Shown here in pieces: positions 56,591 through 64,000 of a stretch of 64,000 nt of DNA. The translations under genes and the position numbers were made by a program. The stretch is taken from assembly GCA_963702685.1 (NCBI GenBank), contig CAVPDQ010000015.1:1-64000 (forward strand). Reading direction: 5' to 3'. Within the stretch, counting starts at the first letter, position 1; each line of letters begins with the position of its first letter. Below the pieces are notes generated by a model. The model saw nothing but the letters and a program-made list of their open reading frames with translations, ran no database searches and was not told the DNA's origin. Source of the stretch: AP-15 sp963702685 (GTDB taxonomy: Bacteria; Pseudomonadota; Alphaproteobacteria; ATCC43930; CGMCC-115725).

Positions 56591-57508
56591 ATGAGCGGTC
56601 CCGAATTTGCCGCCGATTGCGATGTGCCGATCGCTTACATGCGGCGGACCGCGGACTACTATTCGGCCCTCGGCTACGGCGCTCCCTATCGCTGGGCGCA
56701 TTACACCGAGGTGCCGTTTCGGCCGCCGGGAAAGCCGCTTTCCGCCTTGTGCGTCGCGCTCATCACGACCGCCGCCCCCTATCAGCCGGACAAAGGGAGC
56801 CAGGGTCCGGGCGCGCCGTACAACGCCGCCGCCAAATTCTACTCGGTCTATTCGGGCGACAGCGCTCGGGACCATGATGTGCGCATCTCGCATGTCGCCT
56901 ACGACCGGGTGCACACGACGGCCGAGGACCCGAGCAGCTGGTTTCCGCTGGCGCAATTGCAGCACCTGGCAGCGGCGGGAAGGATCGAATTGGCGCCGCG
57001 GTTCCATGGCTTGCCGACCAACCGCAGCCAGCGCGCGACAATCGAGCGGGATTGCCCGGAATTGCTGGCGCGCTGCCGCGAAGACGCGGTCGATGCCGCC
57101 GTCCTGGTTCCGAATTGCCCGGTGTGCCATCAAAGCATGAGCCTCGCCGCCCGGCACTTGGAGGCAAACGGCATCGCGACGGTAGTCATGGGCTGCGCCA
57201 AGGACATCGTCGAATATTGCGGCGTCCCGCGGTTTCTGTTCAGCGATTTCCCGCTCGGCAATTCGGCCGGGCCGCCGAACGACCCCGGCGCGCAGGCTTT
57301 CACCCTCGATTTGGCGTTGCGCGTGCTGGCAGCAGCACCGGCGCCGCGCACGACCGTGCAGTCGCCGCTGCGCTGGAGCACCGACCCGTCGTGGAAGCTC
57401 GACTATTCGAACATCGACCGGCTGTCGCCCGAAGAAATTCAGCGCCGGCGACAGGAGTTCGATCGGCAGAAGGAGATTGCCGGAAAAATCCGGTCCAATC
57501 CCGAATGA
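56591..57508 (+). CDS. Glycine/sarcosine/betaine reductase selenoprotein B-like protein
   Basis: The 305-residue protein has VPIAYMRRTADYYSALGY at the start, DVRISHVAYDRVHTTAEDPS in the middle and VLVPNCPVCHQSMSLAARHL followed by GIATVVMGCAKDIVEYCGVP. The CPVCHQ loop corresponds to the catalytic position of GrdB, where anaerobes use selenocysteine; here it is Cys. The other glycine reductase genes are absent, so this is the aerobic homologue group of unknown reaction. It forms a pair with the amidohydrolase. Confidence 0.8.
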   Translation: MSGPEFAADCDVPIAYMRRTADYYSALGYGAPYRWAHYTEVPFRPPGKPLSALCVALITTAAPYQPDKGSQGPGAPYNAAAKFYSVYSGDSARDHDVRISHVAYDRVHTTAEDPSSWFPLAQLQHLAAAGRIELAPRFHGLPTNRSQRATIERDCPELLARCREDAVDAAVLVPNCPVCHQSMSLAARHLEANGIATVVMGCAKDIVEYCGVPRFLFSDFPLGNSAGPPNDPGAQAFTLDLALRVLAAAPAPRTTVQSPLRWSTDPSWKLDYSNIDRLSPEEIQRRRQEFDRQKEIAGKIRSNPE

Positions 57509-57688
57509 TCGGTCTTCGGCGCGGCCGATGGCGGGGACGCTGCCGCAGCGCGGCGGGGTCGATATTTAATTTGACCGGATAACGGGACGGAGTATGCTTC
57601 GCACGCTGACGCGGCAATTCGAGGATTGCTTGCCCGCTCGGAGTCGCGGATTGGCAAAGGGGTTGTCCGCTTTGGTTGGGGGGACATC

Positions 57689-58420
57689 ATGTCCAAAATT
57701 CACCTGGGCTCGCGGCGGCGAATCCCTTGCTTGGCGGCGATCTTGCCCATCGTCGCCAGCGCCGGGCTCGCCTTCCTCGCCCTCGCCGGCCCGGCTTTCG
57801 CAGCGGGGTCGCCGACACAGCTGATCTACCGCGTGACCCATTCGGTGTTCGGCAACATCGGCACCTACATCAATACGATCGAGCCGGTCGGCACCGGCAC
57901 GATGGTCATGACCAGCGCGCATTTCGAGGTCAAGATGCTCGGCGTCACGATGCATCGCGAGGATGCGCGGCGCACCGAGCGCTGGGAAGGCAATCGCCTG
58001 GTTTCGTTCGACGGGGTGACCGACAAGGGGTCCGGGCCAAAAGAGGTCAAAGGTGTCGCGCGCGGCAACAGCTTTGTCATCACCTCGCCGCAGGGCACCT
58101 TCAGCGCGCCCGGCACGGTCCACCCGGCGAACCCGTGGTCGGCCAACTTCCTCAGCTCCAGCGCGATGATGCGACCCGACGACGGCAAGGTCGAGCCGGT
58201 GCATGTCAGCGGCGGCAAGCCGGCCGCGGTGACGATCGACGGCAGCCCGGTGCCGACCCGCAAATACGAGGTCGACGGCCAGGACCGCTATACCGTGTGG
58301 ATCGACAGCCGCGGCATCCCGGTCAAGTTCGAGGCCCCGGACAGTTCCGGGACGGTGACCTTCACGCTCGCCAGATGCGTCCGCTGCGGTCTCGACGGGG
58401 CCCAGCTCGGCGAGAAATAG
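57689..58420 (+). CDS. DUF6134-family exported protein
   Basis: The 243-residue protein starts after GGGGGGACATC and has a signal peptide (IPCLAAILPIVASAGLAFLA, then ALAGPAFA). The mature part reads LIYRVTHSVFGNIGTYINTI, TERWEGNRLVSFDGVTDKGS and FTLARCVRCGLDG at the end. This recalls DUF6134 periplasmic proteins, which share a lipocalin/YceI-like beta-rich layout. A paired CVRC near the C-terminus could bind metal or form a disulfide. Function unknown. Confidence 0.72.
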   Translation: MSKIHLGSRRRIPCLAAILPIVASAGLAFLALAGPAFAAGSPTQLIYRVTHSVFGNIGTYINTIEPVGTGTMVMTSAHFEVKMLGVTMHREDARRTERWEGNRLVSFDGVTDKGSGPKEVKGVARGNSFVITSPQGTFSAPGTVHPANPWSANFLSSSAMMRPDDGKVEPVHVSGGKPAAVTIDGSPVPTRKYEVDGQDRYTVWIDSRGIPVKFEAPDSSGTVTFTLARCVRCGLDGAQLGEK

Positions 58421-58480
58421 CCGCGCTCGATTTGGCGCTGCCGAGGCCGGCTGCCGGCCTCGCTCCGCGGCTGCACGATC

Positions 58481-59978
58481 ATGGATGAGCTCGTCGCGAC
58501 CACCGTCGCATACCCAGCCGTGCGTGATCGTGCAGCGGCGCGGCTCGCCCAGCTCGGAGTGAGATTGCCGCTCTTTGCCGAGCTCGCAGATCCCCGGCAT
58601 ATCCCCAGCGGCATCACCGAGCGGCTGATCGGCATCGGCGCGGACGAGCCGCATCCGGCCAATCTCTTTCGCATGCACTGGTGCAACGACCGCTCGCGCC
58701 GCGCCCTCGCCGCGGTCCCGGAGCATCTGGTGCTGCCGCCGCAGCTGACCGGTGTGCCGGCGCCGATCGTCGTCGTGCTCGGCGCGCTGTTCCCGCTGAT
58801 CGGCGCGCACAAGGTGCTGGCGGCTTATGGCTGCCTCGTGCCGCTGCTGGTGACCGGTCGGTTCGAGCCGGGGCGGCAGCGCGCGGTCTGGCCTTCGACC
58901 GGCAATTTCTGCCGCGGCGGGCTGGCGCTCTCGCGCATTCTCGGCTGCCGCGGCATCGCCGTTCTGCCGGAAGGGATGAGCGCCGAGCGCTTTACTTGGC
59001 TCGCGCGCTGGGCGGCGCAGCCCGAGGACGTGATCCGCACCCCGGGCTCGGAAAGCAACGTCAAGGAAATCTATGACAGATGCGACGAGCTCGGCCGCGA
59101 TCCCGACAATGTCATCGTCAACCAGTTCGCCGATTTCGGCAATTACCTCGCCCATTGGGCCTGCACCGGGCCGGCCTTGGCGACCGTGTACGATGCCGCG
59201 CGGGCAAGGCACCCCGGCCTGCGGCCAGCCGTCTTTGTCGCGGCCTCAGGTTCCGCCGGGACATTGGCGGCGGGCGACTATTTGAAGAAAAAGCACGGCA
59301 CGCAGATCGTCGCGGTCGAAGCCAGCGAATGCCCGACCCTGCTGAGGAACGGCTTTGGCGAGCACGGCATCCAGGGCATCGGCGACAAGCATGTGCCGCT
59401 CATTCACAATGTCATGAACACCGACCTCGTCGCCGGCGTCTCGGACCGCAGCACCGCCGCGCTCGACCTGTTGTTCAACAGCGAAGCGGGCCGCGCCTAT
59501 CTGACGGGCCGCCGGCACATCGACCCTGCGCTCGCCGCCGATTTGGGATTCCTCGGCCTTTCCGGGATCGCCAATCTCGTCGCCGCGATCAAGGTGGCCA
59601 AGCGGCTCGATCTCGGCGCGGACGACGCCGTCCTCACCCTCGCCACCGACAGCGCCTCACTCTACGAGAGCGAGCGCCGCAAGCTGCTGGCCGCGCACTA
59701 TCCAAACGGGCTCGATATGGTCGGCGCCGCCGAGATCTTCGGCCAGCACCTCTTGGGTGCGGCCGACAACGACGTGCTCGAATTGACCCGGCACGAGCGC
59801 TCGCGCATCTTCAACCTCGGCTATTACACCTGGGTCGAGCAGCGCGGGGTTTCGCTCGACGCGTTCGAGCGACGGCGGTCGCCCGCTTTCTGGGCCGGAT
59901 TGCAGGAGCGAATTGCCCGCGCTCGACGCGCTGATCGCCGAATTCAACGCCGTCGCCGGCTTTGGAGACGCTGTTTGA
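58481..59978 (+). CDS. PLP-dependent cysteine synthase-like enzyme, frameshift near the end
   Basis: About 499 residues of a fold-type II PLP enzyme. The likely PLP lysine lies in PLIGAHKVLAAYG, VWPSTGNFCRGGLALSRILG follows, and the phosphate loop is VAASGSAGTLAAGDYLKKKH. The frame runs on without a stop into the CoA-transferase gene, giving an apparent 815-residue fusion. In another frame after about 59905 the sequence reads ELPALDALIAEFNAVAGFGD-AV and stops at 59978, exactly overlapping the next start. A one-base indel near 59905 is therefore more likely than a fusion. It is co-transcribed with the two CoA-transferase subunits. The reaction is unknown. Confidence 0.7.
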
Positions 59979-60928
59979 CGATCGCCTATGACGAGCTTTG
60001 CCGGCGCACCCGCGAGCGCGACAGGAGCCTGCGCGAGAAGGTCACCAGCCTCGCCGAGGCGGCAGCATTGGTGCCCGATGGCGCCTCGGTCGGCATCGGC
60101 GGCAGCACCATGTCGCGCACACCCTTGGCGATGATCTGGGCGCTGATCCGCGCCGGCCGCCGCGATCTCGTCTGCGCCCGCGGGATCAGCTCGAGCGAGG
60201 GCGAATTGCTGCTTGCCGCCGGGGTCAGCCGCCATCTCGTCACCAGCTGGTTCAGCCAGGGGATCGTCTGGGGCGTGTCGCGGATCATGCGCCTTTACAC
60301 CGAGACCGGACGCGCGCGCTTTGAGGAGTGGAGCCACCTGGCGATGGGCTTGCGCTTTCGTGCGGGTGCGATGGGGGTGCCGTTTTTGCCGATGCGCTCG
60401 ATGCTGGGCTCGGACGTGATCGCGCAACTGCCCGATGCCCGCGCGATCGACTGCCCGTTCACCGGCGAGAAGCTGGCGCTGGTGCCGGCATTGAACCCCG
60501 ATTTCGCGCTGATCCACGTCCAGCGCTGCGACCCCTACGGCAACGCCCAGATCGACGGGCTGCCGTTTATGGACCTCGATCTCGCGATGGCGGCGAACCG
60601 GGTCATCGTGACCACCGAGCGCATCGTCTCGAACGACCAGATCCGGCGCGCCCCCGACCAGACCAAAATCCCGTTTTTTGCGGTCGATGCGGTCGTCGAG
60701 GTGCCGTTTGGCGCCGCGCCGCACGAATGCTATGGCCTTTACGAGCCTTTATTCGCGCATCTCGACCGCTACGCCGCCTTGCTGAGACACGACCCGGAAG
60801 CGGGAATGCGCGGATATCTCGACGAGTATTTCTACCGGCCCCAATCCTGGACCGAATACCTCGATCGGCTGGGTCTCGCCGAATTGCTCGATGCCGCCCG
60901 CCGCGGCCAGAGCATCCATGACGACTGA
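59975..60928 (+). CDS. CoA-transferase subunit A (glutaconate CoA-transferase/IpdA-like)
   Basis: About 317 residues of a family I CoA transferase. It starts at a TTG overlapping the upstream stop (TTGA) and reads TIAYDELCRRTRERDRSLRE, then GASVGIGGSTMSRTPLAMIW, LVCARGISSSEGELLLAAGV and LIHVQRCDPYGNAQIDG. It resembles GctA and the steroid-ring enzyme subunit IpdA. The stop overlaps subunit B by 11 bases. The natural start could also lie further upstream if the fusion were real. Confidence 0.8.
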   Translation: MTIAYDELCRRTRERDRSLREKVTSLAEAAALVPDGASVGIGGSTMSRTPLAMIWALIRAGRRDLVCARGISSSEGELLLAAGVSRHLVTSWFSQGIVWGVSRIMRLYTETGRARFEEWSHLAMGLRFRAGAMGVPFLPMRSMLGSDVIAQLPDARAIDCPFTGEKLALVPALNPDFALIHVQRCDPYGNAQIDGLPFMDLDLAMAANRVIVTTERIVSNDQIRRAPDQTKIPFFAVDAVVEVPFGAAPHECYGLYEPLFAHLDRYAALLRHDPEAGMRGYLDEYFYRPQSWTEYLDRLGLAELLDAARRGQSIHDD

Positions 60929-61691
60929 CGCACCTCCCTATACCGCGAGCGAGCTCTTGGCGGTGATGAGCGCGCGGCTGCTGCGCGACGGAGAGATCGT
61001 ATTCGCCGGCGTCGGCATCCCGCTGTTGGCGGCGACCCTGGCGCAGCGTCTCCACGCGCCGGGGCTGACGATCCTCTTCGAAGGCGGCACGATCGGCCCC
61101 CATATCGAGCCCGGCAAATTGCCGCCCTCGACCAACGAGCAGCGCTGCACCAGGCGCGCCAACATGGTGCTCTCCAGCACCGACGTACTTCTCTTGTTGC
61201 AGCGCGGCTATGTCGATATCGGCTTTATGGGCGGCGCCCAGATCGACCGATACGGCAATCTGAACAGCTCCTTTATCGGCGGGCCGCAGCGCCCGGCGAC
61301 GCGGCTGCCCGGCACCGGCGGCGGCAACGACATCGCCAGCCTGACCCGGATGATCGTCGCGATGAAGCACGAGAAGCGCCGCTTTGTCGAACGCGTCGAT
61401 TTCGTGACCAGCCCGGGGTTCTTGGCGGGCGGCAACAGCCGGCGCGATGCCGGCCTCACGGCCGGCGGCATGTTCCGCGTAGTGACCGATCTCGCCATCC
61501 TGGGCTTTGACGACGCTTCGAAGCAGATGGCCGTTTTGGCCCTCCACCCCGGCGTGACGCTCGACGAGGCGCAGGCCAATACCGGATTCGAGCTGATGGG
61601 CGCCGCCACCTTCCCGACCACCGACCCGCCGACCGGGCACGAGCTCGCGGTCTTGCGCCACCTCGACCCCGACCGGCTTTACACGGCTTGA
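60918..61691 (+). CDS. CoA-transferase subunit B (IpdB-like)
   Basis: The 257-residue partner subunit reads MSARLLRDGEIVFAGVGIPL, TILFEGGTIGPHIEPGKLPP, VLLLLQRGYVDIGFMGGAQI and LPGTGGGNDIASLTRM. This resembles the beta subunit of glutaconate CoA-transferase-like enzymes. The usual SENG catalytic motif is replaced by a Gly-rich FEGGTIG stretch, as in IpdB-type enzymes that act as hydrolases. The start overlaps subunit A. Confidence 0.82.
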   Translation: MTTDAPPYTASELLAVMSARLLRDGEIVFAGVGIPLLAATLAQRLHAPGLTILFEGGTIGPHIEPGKLPPSTNEQRCTRRANMVLSSTDVLLLLQRGYVDIGFMGGAQIDRYGNLNSSFIGGPQRPATRLPGTGGGNDIASLTRMIVAMKHEKRRFVERVDFVTSPGFLAGGNSRRDAGLTAGGMFRVVTDLAILGFDDASKQMAVLALHPGVTLDEAQANTGFELMGAATFPTTDPPTGHELAVLRHLDPDRLYTA

Positions 61692-61720
61692 GAGCGCACG
61701 CCGCGATGACGCAAAGGTCC

Positions 61721-61840
61721 GTCATTCCGGGGGTCGGCATAGCCGAGAGCCCGGAACCCATGCACGCATGACTACGATTGCCGGCGAAGGGCTGTGTTCA
61801 TAGGTTCCGGGCCTGCGCCGTCGGGGCATCCCGGAATGAC
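61721..61840. repeat. Nested inverted-repeat element (GTCATTCCGGG type)
   Basis: Outer arms GTCATTCCGGG (61721-61731) and CCCGGAATGAC (61830-61840) are perfect. Inner arms GCCCGGAACC (61749-61758) and GGTTCCGGGC (61803-61812) are also perfect. The element fills most of the 209-base gap between the CoA-transferase and LLM genes. It resembles the short palindromic repeats scattered in intergenic DNA of many alphaproteobacteria. No coding capacity. Confidence 0.7.
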
Positions 61841-61900
61841 GACTTTATTTTGGGCCAATATGAGTTTGGCGCCTTTTGCCGCGATGAATAAAAACAAACG

Positions 61901-62866
61901 ATGAGGCCGGTCATGACCGCATTCACCAACACCTTCGGCCTGGCGATGCGTAATTTTACGACCTGGCCGGAAGTGCCGGACCCGCACGCGTTGATCGATT
62001 ATGCGGTCAAGGCGGAGGCCTTGGGCTTCAACTCGGTCTGGGTGTGGGACCACATCTTGCTCGGCGTCGATCCGCCGTTTCCGATCATCGAGCCGTTGAC
62101 GCTCCTCGCCGCGGTCGCGGCGCGCACGAGCAAAATCAAGCTCGGCACCGGTGTGCTGGTGCTGCCGCTGCGCAATCCGGTGGTCTTGGCCAAGGAATTG
62201 GCGAGCCTCGATTTGATCGCCGGCGACCGGCTGCTCCTCGGCATGGCGTCGGGCTGGTACAAGCGGGAATTCGACGCGGTCGGTGTGCCGTTCCATGAGC
62301 GCGGGCGGATCATGGACCGCAACCTCGAAATCCTGCGCCGGTTATGGACCGAGGACCAGGTCAACGGCGAATATCCGCCGCACGTGATGCGCGGCTCGAA
62401 CATGGCGCCCAAGCCCAAGCGCGTGCCGACGATAATGATCGGCGGCTATGTCGACCGGGTATTGCGGCGCGCGGCGCTGAACGGCGGCTGGCTGACCTAT
62501 TTCTACACGCCCGAGGGCTTTGCCCAATCCTGGGCCAAGGTCCGCGGTTTTGCCGAAGCGGCGGGCAAGGACCCCGCGCTGTTGCTCAATGCGAACCAAT
62601 TGGCGATCCGCGTCGGCCCGTCGCGCGCAGCGGTCGAACCGGGGATGATGGAGTGGCTCGGCCAGGAATGGGACTATGCCGCCTGGAGCCAATCGACCAA
62701 GGATTCCGCGGTCATCGGCACCTCCGACGAGTGTGTGGCGCAATTGCGCGCCCAGCTCGCCGTGGGTGTGCAAAAGCTGATCTTGATCCCCTACCGCTAC
62801 GAAGCCGAGCAGGTCGAGATCATCGCCCGCGACATCATCCCGCGGCTGCGCGCCGGTCCAAGCTGA
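61901..62866 (+). CDS. LLM-class flavin-dependent oxidoreductase
   Basis: The 321-residue luciferase-like enzyme shows LIDYAVKAEALGFNSVWVWD, KIKLGTGVLVLPLRNPVVLA, RLLLGMASGWYKREFDAVGV, ERGRIMDRNLEILRRLW and VPTIMIGGYVDRVLRRA. This order is typical of F420- or FMN-dependent LLM proteins. Start is ATG 61901 or 61913. Its stop overlaps the glycosylase start (TGATG). Substrate unknown. Confidence 0.87.
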   Translation: MRPVMTAFTNTFGLAMRNFTTWPEVPDPHALIDYAVKAEALGFNSVWVWDHILLGVDPPFPIIEPLTLLAAVAARTSKIKLGTGVLVLPLRNPVVLAKELASLDLIAGDRLLLGMASGWYKREFDAVGVPFHERGRIMDRNLEILRRLWTEDQVNGEYPPHVMRGSNMAPKPKRVPTIMIGGYVDRVLRRAALNGGWLTYFYTPEGFAQSWAKVRGFAEAAGKDPALLLNANQLAIRVGPSRAAVEPGMMEWLGQEWDYAAWSQSTKDSAVIGTSDECVAQLRAQLAVGVQKLILIPYRYEAEQVEIIARDIIPRLRAGPS

Positions 62867-63540
62867 TGCCGGCGATCCCGTTCGCCCCGATCCTGGAGGC
62901 GGCCCAGGCGCGGCACGGTGCGGCGATGCTTGAAGCTCGGCTGCCAAAGCCGCGCACGGCGGACGAGCTGCGGGCGCTCGGCGACGACCGCTTTCTGTCG
63001 CAGATGTCGCTCAGGGTGTTCCGCGCCGGGCTCAAGCACAGCCTCGTCGATGCCAAATGGCCGGCTTTCGAGGAGGTCTTCGGCGGGTTCGAGCCGCACG
63101 GCGTAAGGGCGATGCCGGACGGGGCAATTGAGGCGATGCTCGCCGACAAGAGGCTGATCCGCCATTGGGGCAAATTGAAATCCGTCCGCGACAATGCGGC
63201 GGCAATGCTCGCGGTCGCCGAGGAGCATGGCGGCTTTGGCACCTGGCTCGCCGATTGGCCCCCGACCGACATCACCGGGTTGTGGGAGGCCGTGGCCAAA
63301 CGGTTCAGCCAGATGGGCGGGAATTCCGGCCCGACTTTTCTGCGCATGGTCGGCAAGGACACTTTTGTCCTCACGCCGTCTGTCGTCGCCGCGTTGAAGC
63401 ACTGGGGCGCCGTCGCGGCGCCACCAAAAAACCGCGCCGAGCGGGCCGCAGTCCAAGTGCATTTCAACGCCTGGACGGCCGAGATCGGCCGCCCCTTGTG
63501 CCAATTGAGCCTGATCCTCGCTTCCTCAACCGACGAATAA
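62866..63540 (+). CDS. DNA-3-methyladenine glycosylase I family protein
   Basis: The 224-residue protein reads FLSQMSLRVFRAGLKHSLVD, KWPAFEEVFGGFEP and GKLKSVRDNAAAMLAVAEEH, a helical HhH-type glycosylase pattern resembling the Tag family. It ends WTAEIGRPLCQLSLILASS. The usual zinc Cys/His pair of Tag is not evident, so the substrate may differ. It is coupled to the LLM gene. Confidence 0.72.
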   Translation: MPAIPFAPILEAAQARHGAAMLEARLPKPRTADELRALGDDRFLSQMSLRVFRAGLKHSLVDAKWPAFEEVFGGFEPHGVRAMPDGAIEAMLADKRLIRHWGKLKSVRDNAAAMLAVAEEHGGFGTWLADWPPTDITGLWEAVAKRFSQMGGNSGPTFLRMVGKDTFVLTPSVVAALKHWGAVAAPPKNRAERAAVQVHFNAWTAEIGRPLCQLSLILASSTDE

Positions 63541-63555
63541 GCGGGTTTCCGCTGC

Positions 63556-63894
63556 TCAGCGCCCCATCAGCTTGGCCACGCCGAACACCGCCCCGATGAT
63601 CCCGACGATGTTGATCACGATAGCGCTCAGGATCATGGCGAACACCCGATTGAGGATTTCGCTCTTCGTTCGCTCATTTTGGGCCTCCAGGCGCAGCTCC
63701 ATCTCGCGCATCTCGGCCCGGATTCCGGTGATCTCCACCCTAAGCGCTGCTTCCACCTCGCGAAGATCGCTTTTGGTGGCGAGATCGGCCCCCTCCGCAG
63801 ATTCCTGAACCGTCGCGACGACGGCCTCGGCCTGCAAGTCGTTGAAGCCGGCCTCCTTGAGCCGCTTCGCCACCTTCAACGTATCGATCGTCAT
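63556..63894 (-). CDS. DUF1640-like coiled-coil membrane protein, paralogue
   Basis: The 112-residue protein begins MTIDTLKVAKRLKEAGFNDL and continues QAEAVVATVQESAEGADLAT, has a long coiled coil (VEAALRVEITGIRAEMREME and LRLEAQNERTKSEIL) and ends with one membrane helix (ILSAIVINIVGIIGAVFGVA). It is the same layout as 44255-44527. Members of this family are found as oligomeric small membrane proteins; no function is known here. Confidence 0.75.
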   Translation of the reverse strand: MTIDTLKVAKRLKEAGFNDLQAEAVVATVQESAEGADLATKSDLREVEAALRVEITGIRAEMREMELRLEAQNERTKSEILNRVFAMILSAIVINIVGIIGAVFGVAKLMGR

Positions 63895-63935
63895 CGACCG
63901 CGACTATGGCATCCACCAGTCAGGTTTGCGATAGC

Positions 63936-64000
63936 TCAATAGTTTGAGATCTCGACCAGGTTCCGATCGGGGTCGCGGATATAGACCGATTGGATCGTGC
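63936..64000 (-). CDS. VOC-family (glyoxalase-like) protein, C-terminal end only
   Basis: The minus strand reads TIQSVYIRDPDRNLVEISNY and then TGA. The pattern V-I-DPDGN-IE is the last strand of vicinal-oxygen-chelate proteins, with Glu as a metal ligand. The rest lies beyond the window. Confidence 0.65.
   Translation of the reverse strand, partial: TIQSVYIRDPDRNLVEISNY

Noticed and set aside
56591..57508. Selenocysteine in the GrdB-like protein
   Set aside because: The catalytic position is TGC (Cys), and no in-frame TGA is present.

Overview
The window looks like a chromosome segment of a GC-rich alphaproteobacterium, probably Rhodospirillales-like. The grounds are a 16S-tRNA-Ile-tRNA-Ala-23S-5S-tRNA-fMet operon, a SciP (DUF1153) gene of the CtrA cell-cycle circuit, PhaR, trpF-trpB-trpA, and several F420/LLM and CoxL-type genes. 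No tools were used, so family names rest on motifs recognised by eye.

Layout. 0-2.7 kb: a decayed surface-polysaccharide locus (frameshifted Wza-type export protein, lipoprotein, wecB remnant). 2.7-9.8 kb: metabolic genes (quinone reductase-like, acyl-CoA ligase, molybdopterin oxidase, RidA repeat protein). 10-16.5 kb: a lower-GC accessory island with a giant GHKL/Hsp90-like ATPase and an SNF2 helicase, ending in a serine-recombinase remnant beside tRNA-fMet. 16.5-22.4 kb: the rRNA operon on the minus strand. Its 23S gene carries two intervening hairpins (helices 25 and 45), and two tRNA spacers hold hairpins of the same CTGATNN heptad family. 22.6-32.6 kb: housekeeping genes (histidine kinase, rpmJ, glcD, phaC/phaR, trpFBA, sciP), with a vapBC toxin-antitoxin module between trpB and trpA. 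32.7-38 kb: an LLM oxidoreductase, an IS1380 remnant, and a three-gene cassette: unknown helical protein, TPR-CHAT protease, and a small EACC1-like protein. 38-47 kb: SDR, membrane glycosyltransferase-like gene, rhodanese, GNAT, a shattered beta-solenoid/RTX gene, era, deacetylase, and a barstar/barnase pair beside tRNA-Pro. 48.5-52.2 kb: a restriction-modification island (nuclease candidate, Vsr, C5 methyltransferase, TSPPY methyltransferase). 52.5-64 kb: moaB, two TIGR04282/04283 glycosyltransferases, a radical SAM protein, an amidohydrolase with a GrdB-like partner, a PLP enzyme with two CoA-transferase subunits, an LLM oxidoreductase and a 3-methyladenine glycosylase.

The accessory DNA is rich in conflict functions: helicase/ATPase island, CHAT cassette, VapBC, barnase-barstar and RM. 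The CHAT/EACC1-like cassette and the ATPase/helicase pair are the best candidates for little-described systems. The heptad hairpins of the rRNA operon are the most unusual non-coding structure.

Caution: about a dozen otherwise recognisable genes are broken by one or more frameshifts, while neighbours of 300-1000 codons are intact. This may reflect residual indel errors in the assembly as much as true gene decay, so 'pseudogene' here means 'frame broken in this sequence'.
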